Below are positions 8,010 through 16,122 of a DNA stretch of 64,000 nt, piece after piece. Position 1 is the stretch's first letter. Each line of letters starts with the position of its first letter. A program made the position numbers and the translations under genes. The stretch comes from Desulfobacter latus (GTDB lineage: Bacteria > Desulfobacterota > Desulfobacteria > Desulfobacterales > Desulfobacteraceae): the NCBI RefSeq assembly GCF_013389365.1, contig NZ_JACADJ010000005.1:62001-126000 (forward strand). Reading direction: 5' to 3'. A model generated the notes under the pieces. That model made no database searches. It worked only from the letters and a program-made list of their open reading frames with translations, and had not been told where the DNA came from.

Positions 8010-9431
8010 CTACGCTCCTTTCATGGAACAAATGGCCAGTACATCATGAAAAATGGTTTTGCCTTCTGTGTTCACAGGCGATTCAAGGCCCAGCCCTTTG
8101 ACGTATGTTCCCGGTGTGACCTGTCTGATGCGTTTGAGTAAAAAATCTGCGCGTCGGGGATTGTCGTAAAGCGCTGACAACCACTTACGCAGGCCTGATT
8201 TAGGGGCATTGGGTTCTTTGATCAGTTCTACTTTACGCTTGAGTTCTTTAACAGATGCAAGCCCTTCGGGCAGGCTGTCATCAATCCCGTAGGGACCGTA
8301 TTGAAAACAAACTTTGTCCGCCGTCAGTTCCCTTTCAATAATGGTGTCATAGGCATCCACAAAGCTGGACTGCACCTTGTGGAAAGCAAGGCTTGCAGGC
8401 ACTTGGTCCTGACATAACCCTTTGGATTTATGTTTGGCAACACTGGTGAGTTGTTCGGCCAGATGAATGCCGTAATGAAACGGAAAGCTTTCCTTGATAA
8501 AGGCAATACCGGCGCAAGCCGTTATTTTATTGTCCGTGCCAAAATGAAAGGCGGTCAGACGCTGGAATTCTTCTAAATAACTTATGGTAAAATCCAGTGC
8601 CAGATCCGCGCGGCAGATAACTGTCAGGTCGTCTCCGCCAAGGATGACCGGGCGAATCTGATACTCTTTTCTTTTATTATTTTTAAAATCAGTTTCAATC
8701 ACCCCATCAAAGGCGGCCTGGGCCGCACCAATGGTTGCGGTTTCAAGTTTTTCCGAGAACGCCTTGAACTGGGTAACGGTCATTCCCGACGCCTGATTGT
8801 TTAATCGCTGAATTGTTCTGCCCAGGCTGTTGCCGTCTGCGTGGATGACCGCCACCCATGCGTTATAGCCTGCAATGTCTTTCATCTCTTTTGAGAACAA
8901 TTTATTTTCAGGTGCCTTGGCAAGTTTCTTTATCAGGGTTGTTTTTCCCGCTGAGTTGAGTTTGGCCTGGATGCTGTTGTCCATATCCTCGCCCACAGCA
9001 GACTTTCCAGTCCTGGGAAGTCTTTTGACGGCCAATCCGGAAACATCCATCTGGGGAATGATCCGGTTTCTTTCACACTTGAGTCTATCCTCAAGACAAT
9101 TGATATGGTCGCCTTTGATCTCTTTTTCTGTTTCCACACCCGCTATATGCACCAGGGCCTGGGAAATGGTAACTCCGGGCGCTGTTTCCATGACCGCTTT
9201 GGGAAATTCGTGAACCAGCTTTTCAAAATATTCTTTTTCTTTGGAAAACAGCTTTATATTGCCGGCAGCGCTTAGAATGATTTTTACATTTTCTTGGTTA
9301 ATATAGTCTTTAAAAAGCTGGGTAGAGATATTTTCCACCAGCTCGCTTGCCCCGATGATCTCTTTTAAACGGTCAGTTTCAAAGATAAATCCCTGAATTG
9401 CTTGCACTGCGGCACCATATAAATATCCCAT
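8010..9431 (-). CDS. cas10: Cas10 (HD-less, GGDD cyclase intact)
   Basis: This is the large subunit of the type III complex, which makes cyclic oligoadenylate and organises target recognition. The 473-residue protein is short for Cas10. It opens directly with the first Palm fold (GYLYGAAVQAIQGFIFETDR), has VIHADGNSLGRT near 196-206 and the catalytic GGDD (PVILGGDDLTVICRAD) at 265-268 in the second Palm, then a helical C-terminus. No N-terminal HD nuclease motif is present, so it should not cut DNA by itself. The ATG follows a near-perfect GGAGGTGATATC ribosome site. The 93-base gap upstream (9,432-9,524) is the largest inside the whole block, so the cas genes may also have their own promoter. 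Confidence 0.93.
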   Translation of the reverse strand: MGYLYGAAVQAIQGFIFETDRLKEIIGASELVENISTQLFKDYINQENVKIILSAAGNIKLFSKEKEYFEKLVHEFPKAVMETAPGVTISQALVHIAGVETEKEIKGDHINCLEDRLKCERNRIIPQMDVSGLAVKRLPRTGKSAVGEDMDNSIQAKLNSAGKTTLIKKLAKAPENKLFSKEMKDIAGYNAWVAVIHADGNSLGRTIQRLNNQASGMTVTQFKAFSEKLETATIGAAQAAFDGVIETDFKNNKRKEYQIRPVILGGDDLTVICRADLALDFTISYLEEFQRLTAFHFGTDNKITACAGIAFIKESFPFHYGIHLAEQLTSVAKHKSKGLCQDQVPASLAFHKVQSSFVDAYDTIIERELTADKVCFQYGPYGIDDSLPEGLASVKELKRKVELIKEPNAPKSGLRKWLSALYDNPRRADFLLKRIRQVTPGTYVKGLGLESPVNTEGKTIFHDVLAICSMKGA

Positions 9432-9524
9432 GATATCACCTCCAGTCCATCAAACAGTTTTCTTTTTTTTAATGATTGCAATGTGTGATGAGAACTCATG
9501 ACTTTTGAGCTTAGAAGAAGATTT

Positions 9525-10823
9525 CTAAACAGAATTGCCAAGACATTTCAGACGACCTGATTCGATTGCGCCGGCATCGAAAACCTTACCCCGATCAGCT
9601 TCGGAAAGTTGTTTTATGCTGACCCCTTGGCGTATGTCCCGATGGATCAGGTGTTTTACACATGTATTAATTTTTTCACTATACTTTTGTTTTTCTTGAT
9701 CTTCTTGTTTACGGGTGAGATTGCTGTTTTGATAAAAAATATGAATTTCCGGCAATGGTGAATCCCCTTTCATGTCAGGCGAGAGTACGACCGAAAGTTT
9801 CTCTCCAATCGGTCCGGCCAATACTAAATAGTTGTCTTGCCGGTTATCATTTTCACGATAAGAATTAAAAATCTGCTCAAACCCCTTGTTTTTCATCTCA
9901 TCATATATGGCATGTTGCAGCCGGGATGATATTTCACAGGCAAAACATAACCGGGCCGCTTTACCCACCAGCAGCAGACTTTGCTGAAGATTTTCTTCGA
10001 CCCGTTCCTGCATTTTTTTTAGATCATCAATGGAGATATCGTTATTGTTAAGTTTACTTTGGTTTTTCTTGATCTCGTTCTGAAGCGTTGACCACTGTCC
10101 ATTAGACCAATAGTCGGTTTCCTGATGGTCATACCCTGAAAGGTCAATCCCCAAATAAGAAATTGATTCAACTTCGATAGATCTATTGTCATCCAATATC
10201 TGCTGTTGCCGTTTCAGCAAATCCGATACAACTGTTAACCTGTAATGCCATTCGCGTGTCATTGCTTCGACATTCTCGCGAAGTTCCTGCAGTTCGAGAA
10301 AGCGTTCCTGGGCCGTTGCCAGAGCGGCTTCCGGGCTGTTACTGCTTAGATTTTTTTTTGCCAACTGGAGGTTCTGTTCAATCTGCCGGAGTTCACCGGG
10401 AAAGAAAAAATCCACTCTGTCATTGTTCCGGCGCATTTCATCCATTTCATCTTCGACGGCTTGAATCCATTGTCCGGCTGCATCATACTGACCAGCAATT
10501 CTATTTGTGAGTTCATCAATCTGGCCTTGTAATACATTCCGATTTTTTTCCATTTCTTTTTGGAATTGTTTTCGCTGGGCGGTTAAACGCCCTGTGACCT
10601 CTTTGTTGAATTGCTCGAAGTCTTTGCCGACTTGGGTTTCAAGTTGCCTGAGATCGCTGTCAAAACGGACACCAATATCATGGACCTGCTGATTCAACGC
10701 ATTGAAATGTTGTTTGGCGGATTTTTGCTGTTCACGCCGCAGATTTTCCAGATCTCTGGCGTGTTGCTTCTTATTACGCTTGATTTCACTGCGCAACTCG
10801 TCTATGGAACTGTTTTTTGCCAT
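9525..10823 (-). CDS. Coiled-coil protein, paralogue of the 11,439-13,016 product
   Basis: Not a family I can name. Residues 1-140 are a long charged coiled coil rich in Gln, Glu, Lys and Arg. Residues 150-230 contain RVDFFFPGELRQIEQNLQLA followed by SPEAALATAQERFLELQELR, which aligns with DFFAPRALAGIQQASQMAVD and the following helix in the gene two places upstream. A short beta-containing piece with TDYWSNGQWSTLQNEI matches TDHWTKGEWKKNVDRI there. A C-terminal globular part has NYLVLAGPIGEKLSVVLSPD (compare NHLILCGPNGEQLAIALAPE). No signal peptide or membrane segment is seen. The gene overlaps the radical SAM gene by 22 bases and is followed by the 93-base gap before cas10. A structural or polymerising role is possible but unproven. 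Confidence 0.85.
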   Translation of the reverse strand: MAKNSSIDELRSEIKRNKKQHARDLENLRREQQKSAKQHFNALNQQVHDIGVRFDSDLRQLETQVGKDFEQFNKEVTGRLTAQRKQFQKEMEKNRNVLQGQIDELTNRIAGQYDAAGQWIQAVEDEMDEMRRNNDRVDFFFPGELRQIEQNLQLAKKNLSSNSPEAALATAQERFLELQELRENVEAMTREWHYRLTVVSDLLKRQQQILDDNRSIEVESISYLGIDLSGYDHQETDYWSNGQWSTLQNEIKKNQSKLNNNDISIDDLKKMQERVEENLQQSLLLVGKAARLCFACEISSRLQHAIYDEMKNKGFEQIFNSYRENDNRQDNYLVLAGPIGEKLSVVLSPDMKGDSPLPEIHIFYQNSNLTRKQEDQEKQKYSEKINTCVKHLIHRDIRQGVSIKQLSEADRGKVFDAGAIESGRLKCLGNSV

Positions 10824-11461
10824 CCTTTCACCTTTTTTGTGTTTTTTTGCAACGCATGCTCAATCATGTCTTTATGTACAGCTCCCGAACGAGGTGGAAT
10901 GCCCGCGATAACGGCCATATCCTTATTAATATGCACCTCCTGACTGCGGGTACCGGAAATGATGTCGAGACGTTCGTTTTCGGTAAATCGACCGCCGGGT
11001 TTGAACCGGATCATCTGGTTGGACGACCCCCGCAAACCCGTTTCAGTATGGTGCGCTTGAATATAAGGTCCCGCAATTAACGCATCGGCATCCCGTGCAA
11101 ATTTTTGTCGGCGCTCATCTTTTGCAAGCATTTGGGGCGTAAAACCCGTAAAAATGATCAAATCCCAGCTTGGATGAATGTCGGATATTCCCCGCCAGAG
11201 TTTGTGCAAGCCCATTGCCTGTAACATGGGCTCGCCACCACTGAAGGTAATACCACGATGGTCGGTTAATAAACGGCAAAACGCAATCAATGCATCGACC
11301 GTGACAATATGGGCCGGCGTACAGGGTCTCCAATCCGGCGCCACACACCCGGGGCATCTGAAACAGCAGCCCTGTACCCAGAATACGACCCGCGGGCCGG
11401 GTCCCAGACAGTGAACATTGGCGGCATACGCCGCCAGATTAAGATATTGTTCTTCCGGCAT
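10802..11461 (-). CDS. Radical SAM activase-like enzyme (NrdG-like)
   Basis: This 219-residue protein resembles the activating enzymes of glycyl radical enzymes (NrdG/PflA class). It has the cluster motif CX3CX2C (Cys32, Cys36, Cys39 in VQGCCFRCPGCVAPDW) and ITFSGGEPML at 71-80 for S-adenosylmethionine binding, then DADALIAGPY and GSSNQMIRF, both typical of NrdG. Such enzymes use a 4Fe-4S cluster to cleave S-adenosylmethionine and plant a radical on a partner. No glycyl radical enzyme is encoded in the window. Instead the gene sits between two paralogous coiled-coil genes, overlapping each by about 22 bases. That coupling suggests it modifies those proteins or another product of the block. 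Confidence 0.85.
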   Translation of the reverse strand: MPEEQYLNLAAYAANVHCLGPGPRVVFWVQGCCFRCPGCVAPDWRPCTPAHIVTVDALIAFCRLLTDHRGITFSGGEPMLQAMGLHKLWRGISDIHPSWDLIIFTGFTPQMLAKDERRQKFARDADALIAGPYIQAHHTETGLRGSSNQMIRFKPGGRFTENERLDIISGTRSQEVHINKDMAVIAGIPPRSGAVHKDMIEHALQKNTKKVKGWQKTVP

Positions 11462-13016
11462 TGGGCTGGTTTTGTTTTATCGTTTGTGGATTGAATGCAT
11501 GGGGGGCGGCATTTGTCGAAAAATCGGTCCCCGCCTTGCAGGTATAGGGCAGACTTTGGGGGTCAAGTCCATAAATTCCGGCAAGGCGCTGTCGCATTTC
11601 CTGGACAATCCGTTCACGTTCCCGGGCGTTGATGTTTTCATCATGAAAGTTGACTTCAATGCTTTGGGACAGAATCCCCATTTGTTCTTCCGGCGCAAGG
11701 GCGATGGCAAGCTGTTCCCCATTGGGGCCGCATAGAATCAAGTGATTTGCATTGCGGTCGTCGTTTCCCGCATATACATTGTCCTCAATCGTATACCCCG
11801 CTTCGATCATCTGCTCAGCAAATGTTTCCTGAACATGTGCCCGCATGGATGCCCCCACAACGGCCAGTTTCGCTTGGGTGGCAAGAATGGATGCCTGGTT
11901 TATTGCCTGGTGTGCTTCCTCACTTAAACGGGCAAGTTCGTCAATGCTCAGACTGCAATCATCCGTTTCCAGATGCTTTTTGTTACTCACAATGCGATCC
12001 ACATTTTTTTTCCATTCCCCCTTTGTCCAGTGATCGGTTTCAACGGTTGTAATCTGCTGCGGATCGCTGATTTCCTGGCCCCCGACGTCTATTTCGGCCA
12101 CGTCAATGGTTTTTACCGCATTTAGAGCGGATTCCGCTAAATGGAGTGTTTCCAATGTCATGGCGCGCTGTGTTTCCCATGTCTGCGTCATTGTCTCAAG
12201 ACGGTTTTTCAGTTGTAAAATGTCAACGACCCTGTTTTGAGCGGCTGCCAGTGATGCTTGAAAGTTACCTGCATTAAACGTATCAACCGCCATCTGACTG
12301 GCCTGCTGGATACCGGCCAGTGCCCTTGGCGCAAAAAAATCATGTCTGTAATGGGTGTCAACAAAACGAATCTCATCCTGAACCAGATTCATTAACCCCG
12401 CTGCACTTTGCTGCTGATCAACAATCTGTGTTTGAAACTGGTTGATTTGATCCTGCAATTGGTCCTGCTGTTGATTCATCGCCGTTTGGAATGTTTGATC
12501 CTGCATTGATATGGCATTTTCAACCGCCTGGCGTTCTTGATCGAACTGCCGGTCAATCCCCTGGGAGACTTCGGCGATGTTATCGCTGAATGTTTTCTCA
12601 GTTTGATCCAGTACATTTTGAAACGCGTCTACCCGCTTTTGCAAAAAATGATGATGCGCCGTGCGCGCTTTGTCAATGGCCTGTTCAAACTGCCGGCGAT
12701 CCTTGCGCATGGTATTTTCAACCCCTGCAAGCAGTTGCTGAAAGTTTTCATGGGCGTTGCGTATCAGCAAATCATAATCCCTGTCCCGCAAGCCACGCCT
12801 TTGATAGTAATGCTGCATTCGGCGGACAGCATCGGCATCCCCATTTTTTACGGCCTGATTCAGCTTGCGGGAAATATTGGCATCCTGCACCATGCGCGCC
12901 GTACCTTTTATGCCCGCATAGGCACCGCGCACAGCGAGTTCCGTTCCCTTATATGCCAAATAAACAGCACCGCCGATCACCATCAGTGGAATTTCAATAC
13001 CCCCTTCGCCACTCAT
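11439..13016 (-). CDS. Coiled-coil protein with hydrophobic N-terminus
   Basis: Unknown family. The 525-residue protein begins with a hydrophobic stretch (GGIEIPLMVIGGAVYLAYK) that could be a membrane anchor. It continues with Gln/Glu-rich coiled coil over roughly residues 80-220 (many repeats such as QQQDQLQDQINQFQ). From DFFAPRALAG onwards it follows the same three-part plan as the paralogue at 9,525-10,823: helical bundle, TDHWTKGEWKKN insertion, and a C-terminal domain with NHLILCGPNGEQLAIALA. The C-terminal tail from about residue 490 is low complexity. The ATG follows AGGAGAAGACATT. It overlaps the radical SAM gene by 23 bases. One member of the pair anchored and one free would fit a membrane-associated assembly, but this is inference. 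Confidence 0.85.
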   Translation of the reverse strand: MSGEGGIEIPLMVIGGAVYLAYKGTELAVRGAYAGIKGTARMVQDANISRKLNQAVKNGDADAVRRMQHYYQRRGLRDRDYDLLIRNAHENFQQLLAGVENTMRKDRRQFEQAIDKARTAHHHFLQKRVDAFQNVLDQTEKTFSDNIAEVSQGIDRQFDQERQAVENAISMQDQTFQTAMNQQQDQLQDQINQFQTQIVDQQQSAAGLMNLVQDEIRFVDTHYRHDFFAPRALAGIQQASQMAVDTFNAGNFQASLAAAQNRVVDILQLKNRLETMTQTWETQRAMTLETLHLAESALNAVKTIDVAEIDVGGQEISDPQQITTVETDHWTKGEWKKNVDRIVSNKKHLETDDCSLSIDELARLSEEAHQAINQASILATQAKLAVVGASMRAHVQETFAEQMIEAGYTIEDNVYAGNDDRNANHLILCGPNGEQLAIALAPEEQMGILSQSIEVNFHDENINARERERIVQEMRQRLAGIYGLDPQSLPYTCKAGTDFSTNAAPHAFNPQTIKQNQPNAGRTIS

Positions 13017-13045
13017 AATGTCTTCTCCTGATTTCTACACGAGTT

Positions 13046-13747
13046 TTAATATTTTTTTCTGTTACCGTATTTTTTTTGGGAGTTGACATAGTCCCAAATA
13101 CTTTTGGGAATCAGATTGTCCGGAATCGACATATATTGGGAATTATGAGGATATTTTTTGAGTTCTTTAATTCCCAATGTGAGCCATGTATCCTTAGTAA
13201 GCAAATAACAGATATCCTTTGAATGCTTCTCGGCAATAGAGATCGCTTCCTCCAATATTACTGCGTCATTTCCATCAAAAAGTTTAGGCTCCCTTGGATA
13301 ATTCTCACGCTTGTTTTCAAATTTTCTTTGCATCGCCTGTACAACGTTCACAGGTATTTCCTGCCATAGACGATTCAAAATTTTATTTGAATCCGTAATC
13401 ATGGATTCCGGAACGGTTACATCGTAATTTTCGTCATAAACCTTGCGCAGCACCTGTTGATTGAACACACGGATTCGATCTCGATACCATTTATTGTATG
13501 TATATGTATCTACAGTCGTGTGAAAGTATAGTGACATGATTTCAATCATGGTAGCCATGGGTATATAAATCGTCTGAGTCTTAAACAAGTTCTCAATATG
13601 TCTAACATGGTTAGTTGCATTTTTTTGATTCTTATTATCAAATCCTTCAGTTTTCACTTTTAGCATTTCATACAAAATACAAGTATCCAAAATAAAAATG
13701 GGACGCTGAACCGGTCGGTGAGTGTTCCGGGGATTATGCGGACTCAT
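13046..13747 (-). CDS. PIN-domain ribonuclease-like protein
   Basis: The 233-residue product has the four acidic positions of the PIN nuclease fold in order: Asp21 (PIFILDTCILYEML), Glu69 (MATMIEIMSLYF), Asp161 (KLFDGNDAVILEEA) and Thr184/Asp186 (CYLLTKDTWL). PIN proteins are metal-dependent RNases, most familiar as VapC toxins. This one is nearly twice the length of VapC, with a helical insert at 80-150, and has no adjacent antitoxin-sized gene. The ATG follows GGAGG at a good distance and overlaps the end of the response-regulator gene by 14 bases. Within the block it is the only obvious nuclease, so it is the best candidate for a toxic or RNA-cutting output. Identity as PIN is solid; function is inferred. 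Confidence 0.85.
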   Translation of the reverse strand: MSPHNPRNTHRPVQRPIFILDTCILYEMLKVKTEGFDNKNQKNATNHVRHIENLFKTQTIYIPMATMIEIMSLYFHTTVDTYTYNKWYRDRIRVFNQQVLRKVYDENYDVTVPESMITDSNKILNRLWQEIPVNVVQAMQRKFENKRENYPREPKLFDGNDAVILEEAISIAEKHSKDICYLLTKDTWLTLGIKELKKYPHNSQYMSIPDNLIPKSIWDYVNSQKKYGNRKKY

Positions 13748-14753
13748 TGGTGTTGCCTCCGGTTGAATTTGAATCGTTCATCTCATCCATCTGCGCTTCA
13801 TCAAACGGCTCATCCTCGTAGGCCAAGGCGTCGTCAAGCGCATCCCAATCAATGTCCTCGGCGGCACGACGCACATACTCTACATCTGCTTTAAATATTT
13901 CATTGCCGCCATACCAGTTTGCTGCCCGGACCACATCATCGGCCAACCGGGTTTCCGCATTGGGTACTGACAGGTTCAGCAGACGGAAGGGGCGAAGATT
14001 GACTAAGGAAAGAATAGGGGACATATTCTCATCGACTCCCGAGCATCCGAAAATCACATGGGGCGTGGGCTGTTCCGCTGCAATTGCCTTTAAAATCGAA
14101 TAGGTCTTTTTTCGCGTATCAAACACATCATCCAATACAACGACGCAGACATATTCATTGTTTTTCAACTTCTCAGGAACATCCAACAACGGACACACCT
14201 CTACGGAAAAGGCACCATCCCTTTTACTTTCAATGGCGGACCGTGCGATATCCAATTTAAGCGGCGATTGTTCCGATACGCTGAGCAACACCTTGCCTTC
14301 TCTATATTTCCGGGGAAGTACAATTTGCTTTTTGGGCGTATTCAGTGCGCTTTCCACCATTGTCAGTAATTTGTCAACGGCATTGTTTTCATTTTTGAAA
14401 ATATAACCAAAGGCGTGATGATTGGCGGCAAAAAACCAGTCGTCCACCGTACCGGCCGCCGAATACATGATAACGTAGGCACCATTATCCAGAGACTGAT
14501 AGATCTCCGCAACACGGGTTCCTCTCTCTCCACGTTCAGAGAGAATATCCTTGACCTTGGCCATGTCTATATCCAGGATAAAGACATCATAAAAACTTTG
14601 GTAAAACGCATCTATGGCCTCGGACATTTTGTCGGTTTGTGTGACAAGATAGCCTTTATCTTCCAGTGCGGCGATTGCGTTTTCGACTAATTTAGCCGTA
14701 CCGTCGCTGATCTGGTCATCCATGAACAAAATCGAAATTTTATCCTCTTTCAT
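13734..14753 (-). CDS. Response regulator with REC domain and second Rossmann-like domain
   Basis: Residues 1-135 form a receiver domain with a complete acidic pocket (Asp12/Asp13 in ILFMDDQ), phospho-acceptor Asp61 (YDVFILDIDM), Ser98 (VIMYSAAG) and Lys120 (GYIFKNEN). Residues 150-285 look like a second alpha/beta receiver-like domain (VLLSVSEQSPLKL; CVVVLDDVFDT; HVIFGCSG). The acidic tail (DEPFDEAQMDEMNDSN) is low complexity. There is no DNA-binding domain, so the output is probably protein-protein. It lies directly downstream of the histidine kinase gene (18-base gap, AGGAGATCATA ribosome site) and overlaps the PIN gene, an arrangement that suggests a kinase to regulator to PIN path. Receiver identity is firm. 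Confidence 0.88.
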   Translation of the reverse strand: MKEDKISILFMDDQISDGTAKLVENAIAALEDKGYLVTQTDKMSEAIDAFYQSFYDVFILDIDMAKVKDILSERGERGTRVAEIYQSLDNGAYVIMYSAAGTVDDWFFAANHHAFGYIFKNENNAVDKLLTMVESALNTPKKQIVLPRKYREGKVLLSVSEQSPLKLDIARSAIESKRDGAFSVEVCPLLDVPEKLKNNEYVCVVVLDDVFDTRKKTYSILKAIAAEQPTPHVIFGCSGVDENMSPILSLVNLRPFRLLNLSVPNAETRLADDVVRAANWYGGNEIFKADVEYVRRAAEDIDWDALDDALAYEDEPFDEAQMDEMNDSNSTGGNTNESA

Positions 14754-14771
14754 TATGATCTCCTGATTCTT

Positions 14772-16121
14772 TTATGCTTGTAAAGTGATTATGAATTCTG
14801 CCCCGCCGTCAGGCTGTGTCTTGGACAATGCAATGTCAAACCCCTGGATTCTCAACGCTTCGCGTGTTTGCGTAAGGCCAAGTCCCACGTTATCATATAC
14901 CCCTTTTGAAGAGTTGTAGGGTTCAAAAATATCTCCCAACGCTGGATCAATTCCGCCGGCAAAATCAGTATAAACCAGTTGCCTGGTTTCCGGAATCCAG
15001 CGGATATTGCATGGATGATCCGGTAAGGGACGTCCTTGTCGTGTATAGGCTTCCTCGGTGTTTCGCATGAGATTGTCAAGGGCCAATGTCATCATTTCCG
15101 GCCATATCTCTTCCTCGGCAGGTGATTCGATCTCACTGCATGCCGGAGGCCACCTGCGTTCTTTGAGCAGGGATGTAACCAGATCGGCCATATCTATTTC
15201 GCTCCAGTCATCCGGGCCGGGTTTTTGACGTTTAATCAGTCGACCAATGGCATTGACACCCTCAAGTTCTCTTTTAAGGGTAAGTATGTCACTTTCCCAC
15301 TCGCTGCCGACTTCTGTTTTTTTGAGCAGTTCACCGGCAATCGTTCCGATATTGCCCAGTCGTGTATTGGTATCATGTTGAAAGCGTCGAATTTGAAGTG
15401 CTGTCGACGAAAGGTCATCGACATTTTGTTTCATTGTCTTGGCGTACAGGTCGTTCGGCACCTCTTGAAGCGCATTATCCAGACATTCCCTGACTTTGTC
15501 CAGTTTGGCATTGGGTGTTGATGCGTTTTGATATTCTGGAGGGGGAGAAAAATAGTAAATATCAGCAAGTATATTATAGACAACCGCTCGATCTTGCGTA
15601 AACTCAGGGTTGTCTTTCATTTGCTTCAGCAATCCGTTTGCCAGTTCTATCGTCTTTAAATTATAGTTAGGGTCGCTGTAATTACGGCGTTCGGCATCCA
15701 GTTCCTGTTTCCATTTGTCAAGATAGTCTTTTAATGTGATTTTCGGCTCGGTCGCTTTGACAAATTTTTTCAGCCGGTTTTCTATGGTCTCTGCAAGTTT
15801 ATCCAAGGGGATGTGTTTTAGGGAATAACGGATGGAAATGCCGAAACAATCCAGTGATGGCGGCGGTGCAATATCCTTTTGATCCGTTTGGGAAAGCGCC
15901 TCGATATACTGCTCAAGATTGGTATTGAATGCATCAATGGTGTCGTTTCCTTCCAGGTTCAAAAGGCAGGCAGCCACACAGTATCTCGTTCGGCTTTGCT
16001 CAATGGTTGTCAGGTCGTTTCTTTGCAAATAGTCATTGAAAAGCGGCAGGGCTTCCGCATATTTTGTTTCGCGGAAAAATTTCAGACAGTTATTATATTG
16101 CTCTTTTTTTTCCATATCCAT
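14772..16121 (-). CDS. Cytoplasmic histidine kinase with TPR-like sensor
   Basis: This 449-residue protein has no membrane segments. Residues 1-240 are helical repeats of TPR type (NCLKFFRETKYAEALPLFND). The dimerisation helix carries the likely phospho-histidine His249 (RRFQHDTNTRLGNIG). The ATPase domain has the N box (LALDNLMRNTEEAY, 347-359), the G1 box (DFAGGIDP, 386-393) and the G2-like stretch SSKGVYDNVGLGLTQ. It should phosphorylate the adjacent response regulator at 13,734-14,753. The start ATG follows AGAGG and lies 1 base after the pseudokinase stop. Having both His-Asp and Ser/Thr phosphorylation genes coupled in one CRISPR-linked operon is the odd feature. Confidence 0.88.
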   Translation of the reverse strand: MDMEKKEQYNNCLKFFRETKYAEALPLFNDYLQRNDLTTIEQSRTRYCVAACLLNLEGNDTIDAFNTNLEQYIEALSQTDQKDIAPPPSLDCFGISIRYSLKHIPLDKLAETIENRLKKFVKATEPKITLKDYLDKWKQELDAERRNYSDPNYNLKTIELANGLLKQMKDNPEFTQDRAVVYNILADIYYFSPPPEYQNASTPNAKLDKVRECLDNALQEVPNDLYAKTMKQNVDDLSSTALQIRRFQHDTNTRLGNIGTIAGELLKKTEVGSEWESDILTLKRELEGVNAIGRLIKRQKPGPDDWSEIDMADLVTSLLKERRWPPACSEIESPAEEEIWPEMMTLALDNLMRNTEEAYTRQGRPLPDHPCNIRWIPETRQLVYTDFAGGIDPALGDIFEPYNSSKGVYDNVGLGLTQTREALRIQGFDIALSKTQPDGGAEFIITLQA

Positions 16122-16122
16122 A

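Noticed and set aside
13046-13747. PIN protein as a VapC toxin of a VapBC pair
   Set aside because: Too long for VapC, and the adjacent small-antitoxin gene that VapBC requires is missing; its neighbours are the receiver and coiled-coil genes.
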